This document shows positions 53,391 to 62,510 of a stretch of 64,000 nucleotides of DNA, piece by piece. Positions within the stretch are counted from its first letter, which is position 1, and every line of letters starts with the position of its first letter. The translations under genes and the position numbers were made by a program. Where the stretch lies: assembly GCA_963794155.1 (NCBI GenBank), contig CAWCCX010000013.1, forward strand, positions 62,001 to 126,000, in the 5' to 3' direction. The DNA comes from Roseiarcus sp963794155. Its GTDB lineage: Bacteria; Pseudomonadota; Alphaproteobacteria; Rhizobiales; Beijerinckiaceae. Under the pieces are notes generated by a model. It did not search any database. It was not told the DNA's origin and saw nothing but the letters and a program-made list of their open reading frames with translations.

Positions 53391-54188
53391 ATGAAAGGGA
53401 TTGTGGTTCTTTCCGTTGCCGCAGCAACGATTGCTTTGTTTGGTTTCGCGGGCGGGGCTGTAGCGCAAACGATGGTTGGCGGCACGCTCGCAGGAGATCA
53501 GGTTTACGGTCAGTGGGAAGACCCTATTTTCGTCGGGACCCTGCTCGACGGGGCGACCGGAGCTGTTTATTCCGGAACCGTAGACACATCGAGCTCGGCC
53601 TCCTATAGCTTGGGTAGCGCAACGCCCGGGTCCCCGACGACAATAACCTGGGGCGCCAACACCTGCTCCCCATGCACCGCTCCAATATCGAGCTCTGTAG
53701 CGTTCACCGGCGATGTCATTCCCGCGGGCTATGCCTCGGAAGTTTTTCCGATCGGAAGCTTTAACTACACAAATGGCACCAGCCTCAATGGGACCGAAAT
53801 TTTTGGGGCGACTTTGGTATTGTACGCCGTTGATCCGACCCTCGGTAATATTCCCATTGGATCTGTTGATTTCAAGTTCACGGCGACCGTCAATGACGGC
53901 ACCGCGGCACAAAATGCCGACTATCTCAATGTCGAGGGGATAACGACGTCTTTCAATGTTCTGGAGGGCGATTCGGCGAGTGCTTCCCTATACGGGATCA
54001 TTGACGGCTTTGAGCCAGAATATTTCCAACTCGATCCCGGCCAGACGGGTGGGTTCATTGGAGACAGCCTGCCTTCACCGAGCTCTGTTCCCGAGCTCTC
54101 GACCTGGGCGATGATGGGCCTCGGCTTCGCCGTCCTTGGCTTCGTTGGCTATCGGAGGACCCGCAAGCCCGTTTCGATTGAGGTCTAA
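53391..54188 (+). CDS. PEP-CTERM exported protein
   Basis: A 265-residue protein with a Sec signal (ending GAVAQ) and a PEP-CTERM-type tail: SVPELSTWAMMGLGF, hydrophobic helix, then YRRTRK. The body is Thr/Ser/Gly-rich beta sequence with one close cysteine pair (NTCSPCTAP). I do not recognise a named domain. GGGGGAG lies ten bases upstream. Composition is more AT-rich than neighbouring housekeeping genes, suggesting recent arrival. It presumably uses the same exosortase as the first PEP-CTERM protein. Confidence 0.85.
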   Translation: MKGIVVLSVAAATIALFGFAGGAVAQTMVGGTLAGDQVYGQWEDPIFVGTLLDGATGAVYSGTVDTSSSASYSLGSATPGSPTTITWGANTCSPCTAPISSSVAFTGDVIPAGYASEVFPIGSFNYTNGTSLNGTEIFGATLVLYAVDPTLGNIPIGSVDFKFTATVNDGTAAQNADYLNVEGITTSFNVLEGDSASASLYGIIDGFEPEYFQLDPGQTGGFIGDSLPSPSSVPELSTWAMMGLGFAVLGFVGYRRTRKPVSIEV

Positions 54189-54312
54189 TTATCCGTCCTC
54201 ATGACCTCGACCTGGAGTTCCCTACCTCTGTGACAGCAGGGGGACGCTCTCGGTCAATTGTCGGTTTTGTAATTTAAGAATGGACCATTCCGGGCCCCTC
54301 TTCCGGCCACCG

Positions 54313-54422
54313 CGCCGGTCGCGCAAGCAACCGATCGCAGCGTTCTGATCGTCCTGCAATCAGTGCATCTCTGCGAAGGCCGCCACCTCGGCGGCCTTCG
54401 TTGTTTTGAGGCTTTAGGGTCA
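54313..54422 (+). pseudogene. Duplicated 3' end of the PEP-CTERM gene (relic)
   Basis: Near-copy of 52132-52240, including the codons for the RRSRKQP-type tail (here CRSRKQPIAAF), the stop and the terminator. No upstream coding part remains. Either a third PEP-CTERM gene decayed here or the tail was copied as a fragment. Confidence 0.7.
54375..54408 (+). terminator. Terminator copy downstream of the second PEP-CTERM gene
   Basis: GAAGGCCGCC (54375-54384) and GGCGGCCTTC (54390-54399), then GTTGTTTT. Identical stem to the terminator at 52193. It may now serve the second PEP-CTERM gene, about 190 bases upstream. Confidence 0.7.
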
Positions 54423-54490
54423 TGTGTGGAGGCCCCCGTCGATGCAAGAGGTTTTCTTGACGGCGCCGGGGCCGGGCTTGCGTTGTGTCG

Positions 54491-55952
54491 CTAGCGCTGG
54501 TATTCGATAATAGCGATCTCGAGAGCGTCAAAATGCTCTGCTTCGCGGCCGTAGCTATTCATCGTAGCCCGAATACGGTTTGCAGCCCGAATAACATTCT
54601 CTGACATCTTGTCATGCGAAAACACGACAAAAGTCCGGGTCGCCCCGATCACCTGACCGTCAATTTCCCCGTTGGCAGTTGGCAGGATAGCGCAAAATTC
54701 TCTTCGTAAGTAGTAGCGGAGCGGAGTGATATTAAAAGTCGGATACACAAGGACGCAGTCTGAATTCTGAAGGTGGTCCTGAAGATACGCCGCGGCCGTG
54801 CGCCAATCGTCGTGATGGTCTGTGTCGTATGGCAGGTTCCCGACGATAGTCGCGGCCAAAACGACTGCGGCCCCGACTGTCGTTGGCCATTTTTGACGGC
54901 TCAAAAGATGAGCCGCGCCAACGGCGGCGAGTGTGAATAGGGCAGGAAGCGAGCCGATGAAATAACGGTCAAGAAAGATGGGCGTCGAGACCAAAAACTC
55001 AATCAGGGCTAGTACGGCGGGTGCGACCGCCCAGAACAGCAGCACGACCGAAGCGCTAAAATTGGAACCAAGGGCGACACCCGCACCGATCAATAGGCCG
55101 GCGGCTACTAAGCGGCCGCCGAGTAAAGAGTAAAGCTCCCATTAAATGACATCGGGAGATGGATAAGGCGCCCAGAAATGTCCGCCGACCTCCACGGCTC
55201 GCTGTAATAATATGAGTGCCCATGGAAAAAAACCGACCGCTATCACCGCGTTTGCAATCACCCATGGGCGGAGGGCGCGGCGTCGAAGATCGGAAGCCAA
55301 CAGGATATTTGCGCTGAACCCGATGGCGATGGCGATCCAGTTCAACATTCCGAAGGGGTGCGAATAAACGAGCGCTAAGCCGCAGACTACGAGTAATCCG
55401 GCGCGAGCATAATTTGAAGACTTCACGAAGAAGAACGCCGCGGCTGCGTAGAGCGTCGCGGCAAGCGCGAGGAGCGCATACATGCGAGCTTCTTGCGAGT
55501 AATCAATGTGAAAGCCGGAGGTCGCCAAGATTGCTGCCGCCAACAGGCCAGCCATCGGGCCGCCGATAAGGGCCCCAAGCGAGTAAATCGCGACAATGTT
55601 TCCAACACCAAGCAGCGCAGACGGCGCACGTAGCACCCATTCGGTGTCAGTTCCGCTCACCTTCATAAAGGGCGAAGAGAAGCAGGTTATGAAGTGGCGG
55701 GTAGTTATCCTCGGCCGTCGTTGAGATCAGCTCTGCCAGACTTCCCTTGGACTGTCGCCAAGACTCCGCCTCGTCAACCCAGATGCTGTCGGCGCCTAGG
55801 TTTCGGAACCGCAGCCAGGTTCCAATGAGCACGATACAGAGCAAAGCGATGTTGCGCCACGGAAACTCACAATTTCTTTGTAAAGATGCGCGCGCGCACG
55901 CAGTGCAAGCAACCACGGCGGCAATCAGAATCTTGAGAACACCCCCGCACAT
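54491..55952 (-). pseudogene. GT39/ArnT-like membrane glycosyltransferase, broken
   Basis: Three open pieces together make one protein of about 485 residues. The first (from 55952) has a membrane helix and NLGADSIWVDEAESW with the Asp-Glu motif of lipid-sugar glycosyltransferases, then NYPPLHNLLLFAL. A one-base slip near 55665 in CTTTATG shifts the frame to MKVSGTDTEWVLRAPSAL. A TAA at 55142-55144 stops the second piece, but the same frame continues WELYSLLGGRLVAAG to the end at 54491. Two lesions argue for a dead gene rather than a sequencing error. AT-richer than the core genes. Confidence 0.82.
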
Positions 55953-56256
55953 AATCTGAACGGCCTGCCTAGGCGCGCCGGCCCGGGCGCGTCGATATTC
56001 CTAGGTAGTTATACCTAGGTTGGCAACGGTGTAGAACGCGATTGCTGTCGTGCTCGCAGTTCTCGCAAGGACAAGTCGTCGTGGCACGCCGTTCCTGGCG
56101 ATGCCTGCGAGCCCCGCGGTCGACGCGGGCTCTACTCTGCGGGGCGCCCCTATCGCCGAACCGCGGCGAGCATCTATGACCGTTGCAAGGGCAGGTTCGA
56201 GGCGACTACTGGGCGGATCGGCACGACGCCGTCCCGCACAAATGACTGCTATTTGC
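55953..56256. other. Intergenic region with a palindrome at 56000-56019
   Basis: About 300 bases without a convincing gene. CCTAGGTA (56000-56007) and TACCTAGG (56012-56019) form a perfect 8-4-8 palindrome about 50 bases upstream of the dead glycosyltransferase start, probably its former operator. Confidence 0.45.
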
Positions 56257-56730
56257 GTGCGCCGTGAGAAGGCGGCGCTTTCCAGTGGGTGCAAGTCCCA
56301 CCCGGCGAACGCTCCAGCCGGAAGCAACCGGAGTAGTCATGGAGGTGACGAAATGGCTGAAGCCTTCGGTATAGCGGGTCACGTATAGGTGACCGCGCGA
56401 GTGTGCGGGCCGCAACGCGAGTGAACGCCGAGCAAGCCTCACATGAGCAGGTGGCAGTCAAGCGGTTTGTTTCCGGGTGATAAGTCTCCAGCGGTTTGTC
56501 CGGTATCCGAGGTTCTGAGCCCTCTAAGCGTGACGCGGCTCGTTTCCGAGCACGATCAACCTCACATACGGTCGCCGTTCGCGACGGCTGCACCAACATC
56601 CCGCTTGCGGCGGGTAGGGCTCAGGAAGACGAGAACCTTTCTCGAAAACGGCGTTTCAGGCCACGGCTTGCTTCGGTTCGTCCACCTGGATCCGTCAGGA
56701 CTGATCACGTCCTGAGGATTACGGGATTGG
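56257..56730 (+). mobile_element. Group II intron 5' fragment (no ORF)
   Basis: Starts GTGCGCC, the consensus intron 5' end, and continues with GGGTGCAAGTCCCACC and many paired segments, as in domain I of bacterial group II introns. No reverse transcriptase or domain V follows; the sequence runs into the IS110 element. It differs from the intron at 60085. The right limit is approximate. Confidence 0.5.
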
Positions 56731-56734
56731 ATGC

Positions 56735-57910
56735 GTGGAAGACGGGGGCTATCGTCAGGCGGGCCTAATCATGGCGCCTTCGATCACGACCCCAGCGCTC
56801 AGATATTTCCAGAGTGCGACCAGCAGCTTTCGCGCCAGCGCCACGATCGTCGTCTTGCGCCGACGACCGCCGTTACGTTCGTTTCGGTCCTGGAACCAGA
56901 GGGTGAGTGCGGAGCGCGGCTGATAGCGTATCCAAAGCCAGGCGAGCTGAATCATCGTTGTCCGTAGTCGCGGGTTGCCCGATTGCGAGATGCCCTGCTC
57001 GCGATTGACCGACCCGCTTTGCCAAGGCGTCGGGGCAAGGCCGGCATAAGCGGCGACCTGTCGGCGGTTATCGAAGTGCCTGGAGAGTCCCTCAGACCAG
57101 AGGACCGAAGCGAATTCCGGCCCAATCCCATGGACACCCAGCAACATCGGCGGCGGGGCCAACCCTTTGGTTTGTTGTGCGTTGAGCAGCGCGTCCCGCT
57201 CGGACTCCACAGCTTTGATCTGCTCGAGAAGCAATTCGAGCCGATCGAGTTCTCGACAAACCTGGGCTTTGAGATGTTCGGGCAAGCGACGGCCGTCGCC
57301 AGTCTGGAGCGCATCCAGCCGCGCCCGTCGATCGCGACGCAACGGCTCATACTCGGATGCGCCCTGAGAGAAGAGCAATCCTTTGATCCGGTTGACGTGC
57401 TGAACCCGTTCCATGATCAGCACCTTGCGCTCACGGCAAATCCGGCGGCGGTCTTCATCTTCAGGCGTCGGCGCCCGAACCATTGAACAGACCCGCGGTT
57501 CGCCGCGCTTGTGGGCGAGCAGCGCGCGAAGCAAAGCCTCGCCATCGATCCTGTCGGTCTTGGCCCGACGCCGCCGGCGCGAAGTCGCAATTGAGGCTGC
57601 ATCGACAACGTGGCTCTCAATTCCCTCACTCAGCAAGACACGGTGAATCCAGAAACCGTCCAACCCCGCTTCTTGAATGACGATGATCGGGAAGGATTTT
57701 CCGGTCCGCGCGTACGCTTTCCTCCTGAGCTCCAAAATGCGGGCCAACAGCGCAGCGATATCCCCGGCGGACACGCTGTGCTTTGACATCTTCTCTCCGC
57801 GGCCTGGCGACAATGACGTAACCAGCCAGGTCGATCGGCTCAGTTCCAATGAGATGAATATTGCGCAAAGATCGGCCCGGATCGTGGTCGGTGCTAATTG
57901 ATCAGCTACG
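56735..57910 (-). mobile_element. IS110-family insertion sequence
   Basis: Element defined by its transposase gene; IS110 elements often lack clear terminal inverted repeats, so the ends are approximate. It sits between the intron fragment and the left end of the IS21-type element. Confidence 0.65.
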
Positions 57911-57984
57911 TTTTGCGGATTCCGACGAAAGCGCCATGTTGTAACGACGTGATGCCGCCACCTGTAACGGAATGATGCCGCCAT
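56755..57984 (-). CDS. IS110-family DEDD transposase
   Basis: The N-terminal RuvC-like DEDD domain includes IIVIQEAGLDGFWIHRVL and the ATSRRRRRAKTDRIDGEALL segment with Asp residues. The C-terminal transposase_20 domain shows LLGVHGIGPEFASVLWSEGL, the family Gly-rich helix, and AAYAGLAPTPWQSG. The frame is open to 57984, but its first 30 or so codons lie in the end of the neighbouring IS21 element. The true start is probably near 57850-57900, so native length is about 365-380. The catalytic core looks intact. Confidence 0.85.
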   Translation of the reverse strand: MAASFRYRWRHHVVTTWRFRRNPQNVADQLAPTTIRADLCAIFISLELSRSTWLVTSLSPGRGEKMSKHSVSAGDIAALLARILELRRKAYARTGKSFPIIVIQEAGLDGFWIHRVLLSEGIESHVVDAASIATSRRRRRAKTDRIDGEALLRALLAHKRGEPRVCSMVRAPTPEDEDRRRICRERKVLIMERVQHVNRIKGLLFSQGASEYEPLRRDRRARLDALQTGDGRRLPEHLKAQVCRELDRLELLLEQIKAVESERDALLNAQQTKGLAPPPMLLGVHGIGPEFASVLWSEGLSRHFDNRRQVAAYAGLAPTPWQSGSVNREQGISQSGNPRLRTTMIQLAWLWIRYQPRSALTLWFQDRNERNGGRRRKTTIVALARKLLVALWKYLSAGVVIEGAMIRPA

Positions 57985-58011
57985 GGTGGTGCGGGCTCGC
58001 TGGCGCTTCGA

Positions 58012-58788
58012 TTATTGGCGCTTGGGCTGTTGTCTGGTCAAGCTTTCATCTGCAATTTTTTCACGACTTGGCCGGACGCGTCGCAAGCTTTCGCCAGCCA
58101 GTTCGATCCGATGGGCGTTGTGAACGAGACGGTCGAGGATCGCATCGGCGTAGGTTGGGTCGTTGACGACTTGATGCCAGCGGTCCACGGGGAGTTGGGA
58201 TGTGACGATGGTCGAGCGGCGGCCGTATCGCTCTTCGAGGATTTCCAGAAGATCATGCCGGGCGCCGGCGTCGAGTGGCTCCAATCCCCAATCGTCGAGA
58301 ATGAGAAGGTCGGCGCGGCCGAGCGCACGCAGGAGGCGCGGATGACGGCCATCGCCGCGCGCCAGGGCGAGATCTTCGAAGAGCTTTGGGATGCGGTGAT
58401 AGAGCACCGAGCGATTATCGCGGCAGGCCTTGTGGCCAAGCGCTGAAGCGAGCCATGACTTGCCGACGCCGGTCGGGCCAACGAGGGTCAAGTTTTCGTG
58501 GGCCTCGACCCAATGCCCCTCGACGAGCTTTTGGAACAGGGGCCGATCGAGGCCGCGCGGGCTTCGATAATCGACATCTTCGGCGCAGGCTTGCTGGCGC
58601 AATTTGGCGTAGCGCAGTCGCGCCGCGAATCTCTTATCCTGACGCCATGACGCCTCGCGATCGAGCAGAAGCCCCAGCCATTCGCGTTTGTCGAGATTGT
58701 CGGCCTCGGCGCCGATTTCCGTAAAGCCCTTGGCCATGCCCTGGAGGCCGAGGGCGTAAAGTTGATCGAGGGTCGGATGTTTGAGCAA
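58012..58788 (-). CDS. istB: IS21-family ATPase helper IstB
   Basis: AAA+ ATPase that assists IstA. Residues 1-258: the N-terminal helical part is followed by Walker A VGPTGVGKSWLASALG, Walker B LLILDDWGLEPL and sensor STIVTSQLPVDRWH. Normal length. It starts at TTG 58788 behind AGGAGAAGC, 11 bp after istA. It appears intact. Confidence 0.92.
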   Translation of the reverse strand: MLKHPTLDQLYALGLQGMAKGFTEIGAEADNLDKREWLGLLLDREASWRQDKRFAARLRYAKLRQQACAEDVDYRSPRGLDRPLFQKLVEGHWVEAHENLTLVGPTGVGKSWLASALGHKACRDNRSVLYHRIPKLFEDLALARGDGRHPRLLRALGRADLLILDDWGLEPLDAGARHDLLEILEERYGRRSTIVTSQLPVDRWHQVVNDPTYADAILDRLVHNAHRIELAGESLRRVRPSREKIADESLTRQQPKRQ

Positions 58789-58799
58789 GATCGCTTCTC

Positions 58800-59924
58800 C
58801 TAATTGTAATAGCGCGGGCCACGGATATTGGGATGCAGGATCGGCGTTCCGTCCGCGGCGCGCTTTTGCGCGGGGCGCCGATCAAGATTGTTGTCGAGGA
58901 TGGACTTGACGGAGCCATAGGTGTGCGCGCCGATATCAATGGCGCGTTCGGCCGCCGCTTCGACGCGTCCGACGCCATAGGGACCGGAAAGGCGGACGAT
59001 CCCCAGACACGCCCGGTAGCCCTGTTCCGGATGCGGTCTATGCTCGAGAATCTGCTCGCAGAGCGCCGCAGTCGCCGGTCCGATCGCGCGCGCATCCTGG
59101 CGGATGCGGTCGATCGTCCAGCCCGCATAGCGGCGGTGGGAGGACGGCATGTGTTCGGGGATCGTCGTATGTTTGCGATTGCCGCTGATGCGCAAATGCG
59201 CGGCGATCCGCTCGCCTTTGAGGAAAATCTCGACCGTCCTGGCGGTCATCCGGACGTCCACCTCGGCGCGGGCGAAGCGATAGGGAACGCTGTAATAGTG
59301 AGAGCCGGCGTCGACGTGATAATCGATGCCGACCCGACAGACGCGCCATTCGCTAAAGACATAGGGCTCGGCCGGCAGAGACTTGAGCGCCGGACGGTCG
59401 ATCGCCTCCAGCAATTGCCGGCGAGTCACGCCGAGCCTCCGGATGGGTCGTTCTTCGTTCAGATGCTTGAGCAACTCGCCGATGGCTTCGTTGACCTCAG
59501 CCAGGCTGATGAAGATGCGGTGACGCAACCGCCCGAGCAGCCAGCGCTCGACAATCAGCACCGCTTGTTCGACTTTCGCCTTGTCGCGAGGTTTTCTCGG
59601 CCGCGCCGGCAGGATGGCGGTGTCGTAATGGGCCGCCATTTCGGCATAGGTGCGATTGACCAGAGGGTCATAGAAGCAGGCCTTTATGACGGCGGTCCTG
59701 GTATTGTCCGGCACGAGCAAATGGGGAACGCCGCCGATCGCCGCGAAAGCATGCACGTGGGCGTCGATCCAATCGGGAAGCGTCTGCTCGGCGCATCGAG
59801 CTTCACCTTTGCCTGGGCGAGCTGGACGAGCATCGGTGCTCCCTTGGTGGCCCAAAGAAGCGACCTTAAATCTGGCCAGCGAGACGCCCACCCTGGCGGG
59901 ATCATCCCGTTGCAGGTGGCGCAA
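58800..59924 (-). pseudogene. istA: IS21-family transposase IstA, N-terminally deleted
   Basis: Homology begins around LPDWIDAHVHAFAAIGGVPHLLVPDNT and runs through ARPRKPRDKAKVEQAVLIVERWLLGRLR (late catalytic acids) to the C-terminus. The helix-turn-helix and the first DDE aspartate region, about 150 residues in a full IstA of about 500, are absent; the reading frame instead opens directly into the element's terminal repeats. The IS cannot move by itself. Confidence 0.82.
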
Positions 59925-60084
59925 TCATCTCGTTATGAGTGGCGACATCATCTCGTTAAAGGTGGCGGCTTCCGTCGGAATCAGAACGTTTTGCATGGTC
60001 GCCTCCAGAGTGGGTGGTAAGCGACCTCATGCTCCCGAATCGCAGGTCGCTACCATCGCCTCATGGGATCTCGAAAAGGACGAT

Positions 60085-61799
60085 GTGCAGGCCGACCCGA
60101 CTGCAATTTCGGGGAAGGCTGATACGGCTGGGTGAGATGAGCGAAGACGACACCCAGTCGCTGCACCGGGGTACTGGCGGCAGCACGCACACAAGGAAAG
60201 CGCGCGCAACACGGGAAGCCCATGGGCGTGGTCGGGGATGACCAACCGGACGCCCGCGAGGGACAGGCCGGGCGCTCATGGGTGGCGGAGAGGTTCGTAG
60301 TACCGAAGAAGCCGGGTAACGCCGGGGGAGGGAAGGGGCCTCAGTTCAAGACAGACGCAAGACGTGGTGAAGGACCTGGAGATTGGGCAACCTATCAACT
60401 CCGGACAGCGTTCAGAAACTGCAGACGGCGTTGCACGCGAAAGCGAAGGCTGAAGCCGGCTACCGCTTCTACGCTCTCTACGACAAGATCAGCCGCGAGG
60501 ACATTCTGGCGCACGCCTATGCCCAGTGCCGCTCCAACAAGGGCGCGCCGGGCGTGGACCGTCAGGACTTCGAGGCGATCGAGGCGTATGGGGTCGAGCG
60601 ATGGCTGGGCGAACTGGTGCTTGCGCTCAGGCAGGAGACTTACCGACCGGACCCGATCAGACGCGTGTACATACCGAAGGCCAACGGCAAGCTCAGGCCG
60701 CTGGGCATCTCAACCGTGCGGGATCGGGTCTGCATGACGGCAGCGATGCTGGTGCTGGAGCCGATCTTTGAGGCCGACCTTCCACCTGAACTCTACGCCT
60801 ACCGTCCCGGGCGCAACGCCCAGCAGGCGGTGGTCGAGGTGGAAGAACTGCTGTTTCGCGGCCATCCGGAAGTGGTGGACGCCGACCTCGCGGACTACTT
60901 CGGGAGCATTCCCCATGCCGAGCTTTTGAAGTCGGTAGCGCGCCGGATCGTTGATCGGCGCGTGCTGCATCTAATCCGGATGTGGCTGGATTGTCCCGTG
61001 GAAGAAACCGACGATCGGGGACGGAAGACGCGCACGACCGAGGCGCGAGACAAGCGGCGCGGCATTCCGCAGGGCTCACCCCTCTCACCGCTGCTGGCGA
61101 ATCTCTACATGCGCCGGTTCGTGCTGGGATGGAAGATGTTGGGGCTCGAGCGAACCCTCGGCACTCGCCTCATAACCTACGCTGACGACCTCGTGATCTT
61201 GTGCAGACGAGGCAAAGCCGAAGCGGCCTTGCAAAGCCTGCGCGAGATCATGGGCAAGCTGAAGCTGACGGTGAGCGAGGAGAAGACACGCATCTGCAAA
61301 GTGCCGGAAGGAGCGTTCGACTTTCTGGGATACACGTTCGGGCGAATGTTTTCGGCGAGGACCGGCCAGGCCGCGTATCGGCTACCGGCCGTCAAAGAAA
61401 AGCATTCAGCGGATGGTTGAGAAGGTCCACGCGCTGACCGACCGATCGGGTACATGGCAAGAGACCACAACGCTGGTGAGCAAAGTGAACCGCACGCTGC
61501 GCGGATGGGCGAACTACTTTCGGGTAGGAACCGTCAGCAAGGCGTATCGGGCGCTCGATGCTTACGCGGCGATGCGGTTGCGCCGGTGGTTGCGCTTCAA
61601 GCACAAAGTCAGGCGACGAAGGGGCGGGAGCTATCCACTCTCGCACCTCTACGGGCACTTCGGGCTCGTACGTCTGACCCGGCTTGGGCACGACGTGCCG
61701 TGGACGAAGGCGTGAGCTCTTGTCCGAGAGCCGGATGCGGGAAATCTGCACGTCCGGTTCGATGAGGGGGGTGTGGAAACGGAGCCACGGGTGAGCCAC
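60085..61799 (+). mobile_element. Group II intron with maturase ORF
   Basis: The 5' part (GTGCAGGCC near 60085, then the conserved domain I block ending GGTAACGCCGGGGGAGGGAAGGGGCCTCAG-like) leads to a reverse-transcriptase gene. Domain V is at 61728-61760 (GAGCCGGATGCGG … CGTCCGGTTC). The likely 3' end is the AC at 61799. It lies about 210 bases upstream of the groESL operator. The exact 5' end is approximate. Confidence 0.8.
60383..61715 (+). pseudogene. ltrA: Group II intron reverse transcriptase/maturase, frameshifted
   Basis: RT domains are complete: NKGAPGVDRQDF, IPKANGKLRPLGI, DADLADYFGSI, RRGIPQGSPLSPLLANLYM, and the YADD catalytic box (LITYADDLVIL). Near 61373 one extra base (GCCGCGTATCGGC where GCCCGTATCGGC is expected) shifts the frame; the first frame stops at 61420. 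The maturase domain X (RPSKKSIQRMVEKVHAL to GHFGLVRLTRLGHDVPW) continues in the next frame to 61715. There is no C-terminal endonuclease domain. As it stands splicing help from this protein is lost. Confidence 0.85.
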
Positions 61800-62129
61800 T
61801 AAGGCACCGCCAGACGAAAGGGGCGGCAAACAGACATGCTCAACCTAACGCCACCGCGCCACACTCCTACTCTACGCGAAGCGGCTGCCCGCGGAAGCAG
61901 ACCGATTGGGTTTTGACCCTGGCGAGGCGCCGGCAGCCGTCGCGAAGGGCCGACAGGCGACGAAGCCGTTCGCCTCTTCTTGCCGCATTCGATCACTGGC
62001 AAAAAACCGCTTAGCACTCCCTTGTAACGAGTGCTAACAGTCGCCATGTACGGGACAGGTTGAGCGAAACGTCGGAGACTGGAGGCGTTCGCTTCCAGCC
62101 CGGCTGCGGCTCGCCGGAAATGAGCCTAC
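61800..62129. other. groESL upstream region
   Basis: 330 bases between the intron 3' end and groES. It holds the CIRCE operator. The part from 61800 to 62010 shows no gene; it is the sequence into which the intron inserted. Confidence 0.7.
62011..62037 (+). promoter_or_regulatory. CIRCE operator (HrcA-binding)
   Basis: TTAGCACTC (62011-62019), nine bases, GAGTGCTAA (62029-62037): an exact match to the CIRCE consensus TTAGCACTC-N9-GAGTGCTAA. It lies 93 bases upstream of groES and predicts heat-shock control of groESL by HrcA. Confidence 0.97.
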
Positions 62130-62453
62130 ATGAAATTCCGTCCATTGCACGACCGCGTCGTCATCCGCCGTATCGAGGGCGAGGATAAGACGAAAGGCGG
62201 CATCATCATTCCCGACACCGTCAAGGAGAAGCCGCAAGAGGGCGAGGTCGTCGCCGTCGGACCCGGCGGCCGCGATGAAAGCGGCAAGCTCACGCCTGTC
62301 GAACTCAAGCCAGGCGAACGGGTCCTGTTCGGCAAGTGGTCCGGCACGGAAGTCAAGATCGACGGCGAGGAACTCCTGATCATGAAGGAGACCGACGTCA
62401 TGGGCGTGATCGAAGGCGCGGTCGCCGCCAAACCCGCCAAGAAGGCTGCCTGA
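62130..62453 (+). CDS. groES: Co-chaperonin GroES
   Basis: Heptameric lid of the GroEL chamber. MKFRPLHDRVVIRRIEGEDKT is the signature N-terminus, with the mobile loop KTKGGIIIPDTVKEKP. 107 residues, slightly longer than the usual 95-104 because of an AAKPAKKAA tail. The stop lies in a 19-bp tandem duplication. Under CIRCE control. Confidence 0.98.
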   Translation: MKFRPLHDRVVIRRIEGEDKTKGGIIIPDTVKEKPQEGEVVAVGPGGRDESGKLTPVELKPGERVLFGKWSGTEVKIDGEELLIMKETDVMGVIEGAVAAKPAKKAA

Positions 62454-62477
62454 ACCAAAGAAGGCTGCCTGAACCAA
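62440..62477 (+). repeat. 19-bp tandem duplication at the groES stop
   Basis: AGAAGGCTGCCTGAACCAA occurs at 62440-62458 and again at once at 62459-62477. The first copy holds the groES stop codon; the second is intergenic. A recent slippage event that lengthened the groES-groEL gap. Confidence 0.95.
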
Positions 62478-62510
62478 AACCCCTTTCAACAATCGAAGGA
62501 CTTAAGAGCC

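Larger units (their letters stand above)
57910..59990 (-). mobile_element. IS21-family insertion sequence
   Basis: Bounded by GGATTCCGACGAAAGC near 57918 and its inverted partner GCTTCCGTCGGAATC near 59968. Inside each end are repeated units of the type GCCACCTGTAACGGAATGATG (two or three on the left, three on the right), the multiple terminal repeats usual for IS21. It contains istB and a shortened istA. Confidence 0.75.

Noticed and set aside
56000..56019. lux-box reading of the CCTAGGTA palindrome
   Set aside because: Spacing and the inner CT/AG positions do not fit a lux box; kept only as an unassigned palindrome.
56001..56327. Minus-strand frame of 108 codons upstream of the dead glycosyltransferase
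   Set aside because: No family motif, weak start, and it runs across the intron 5' end.
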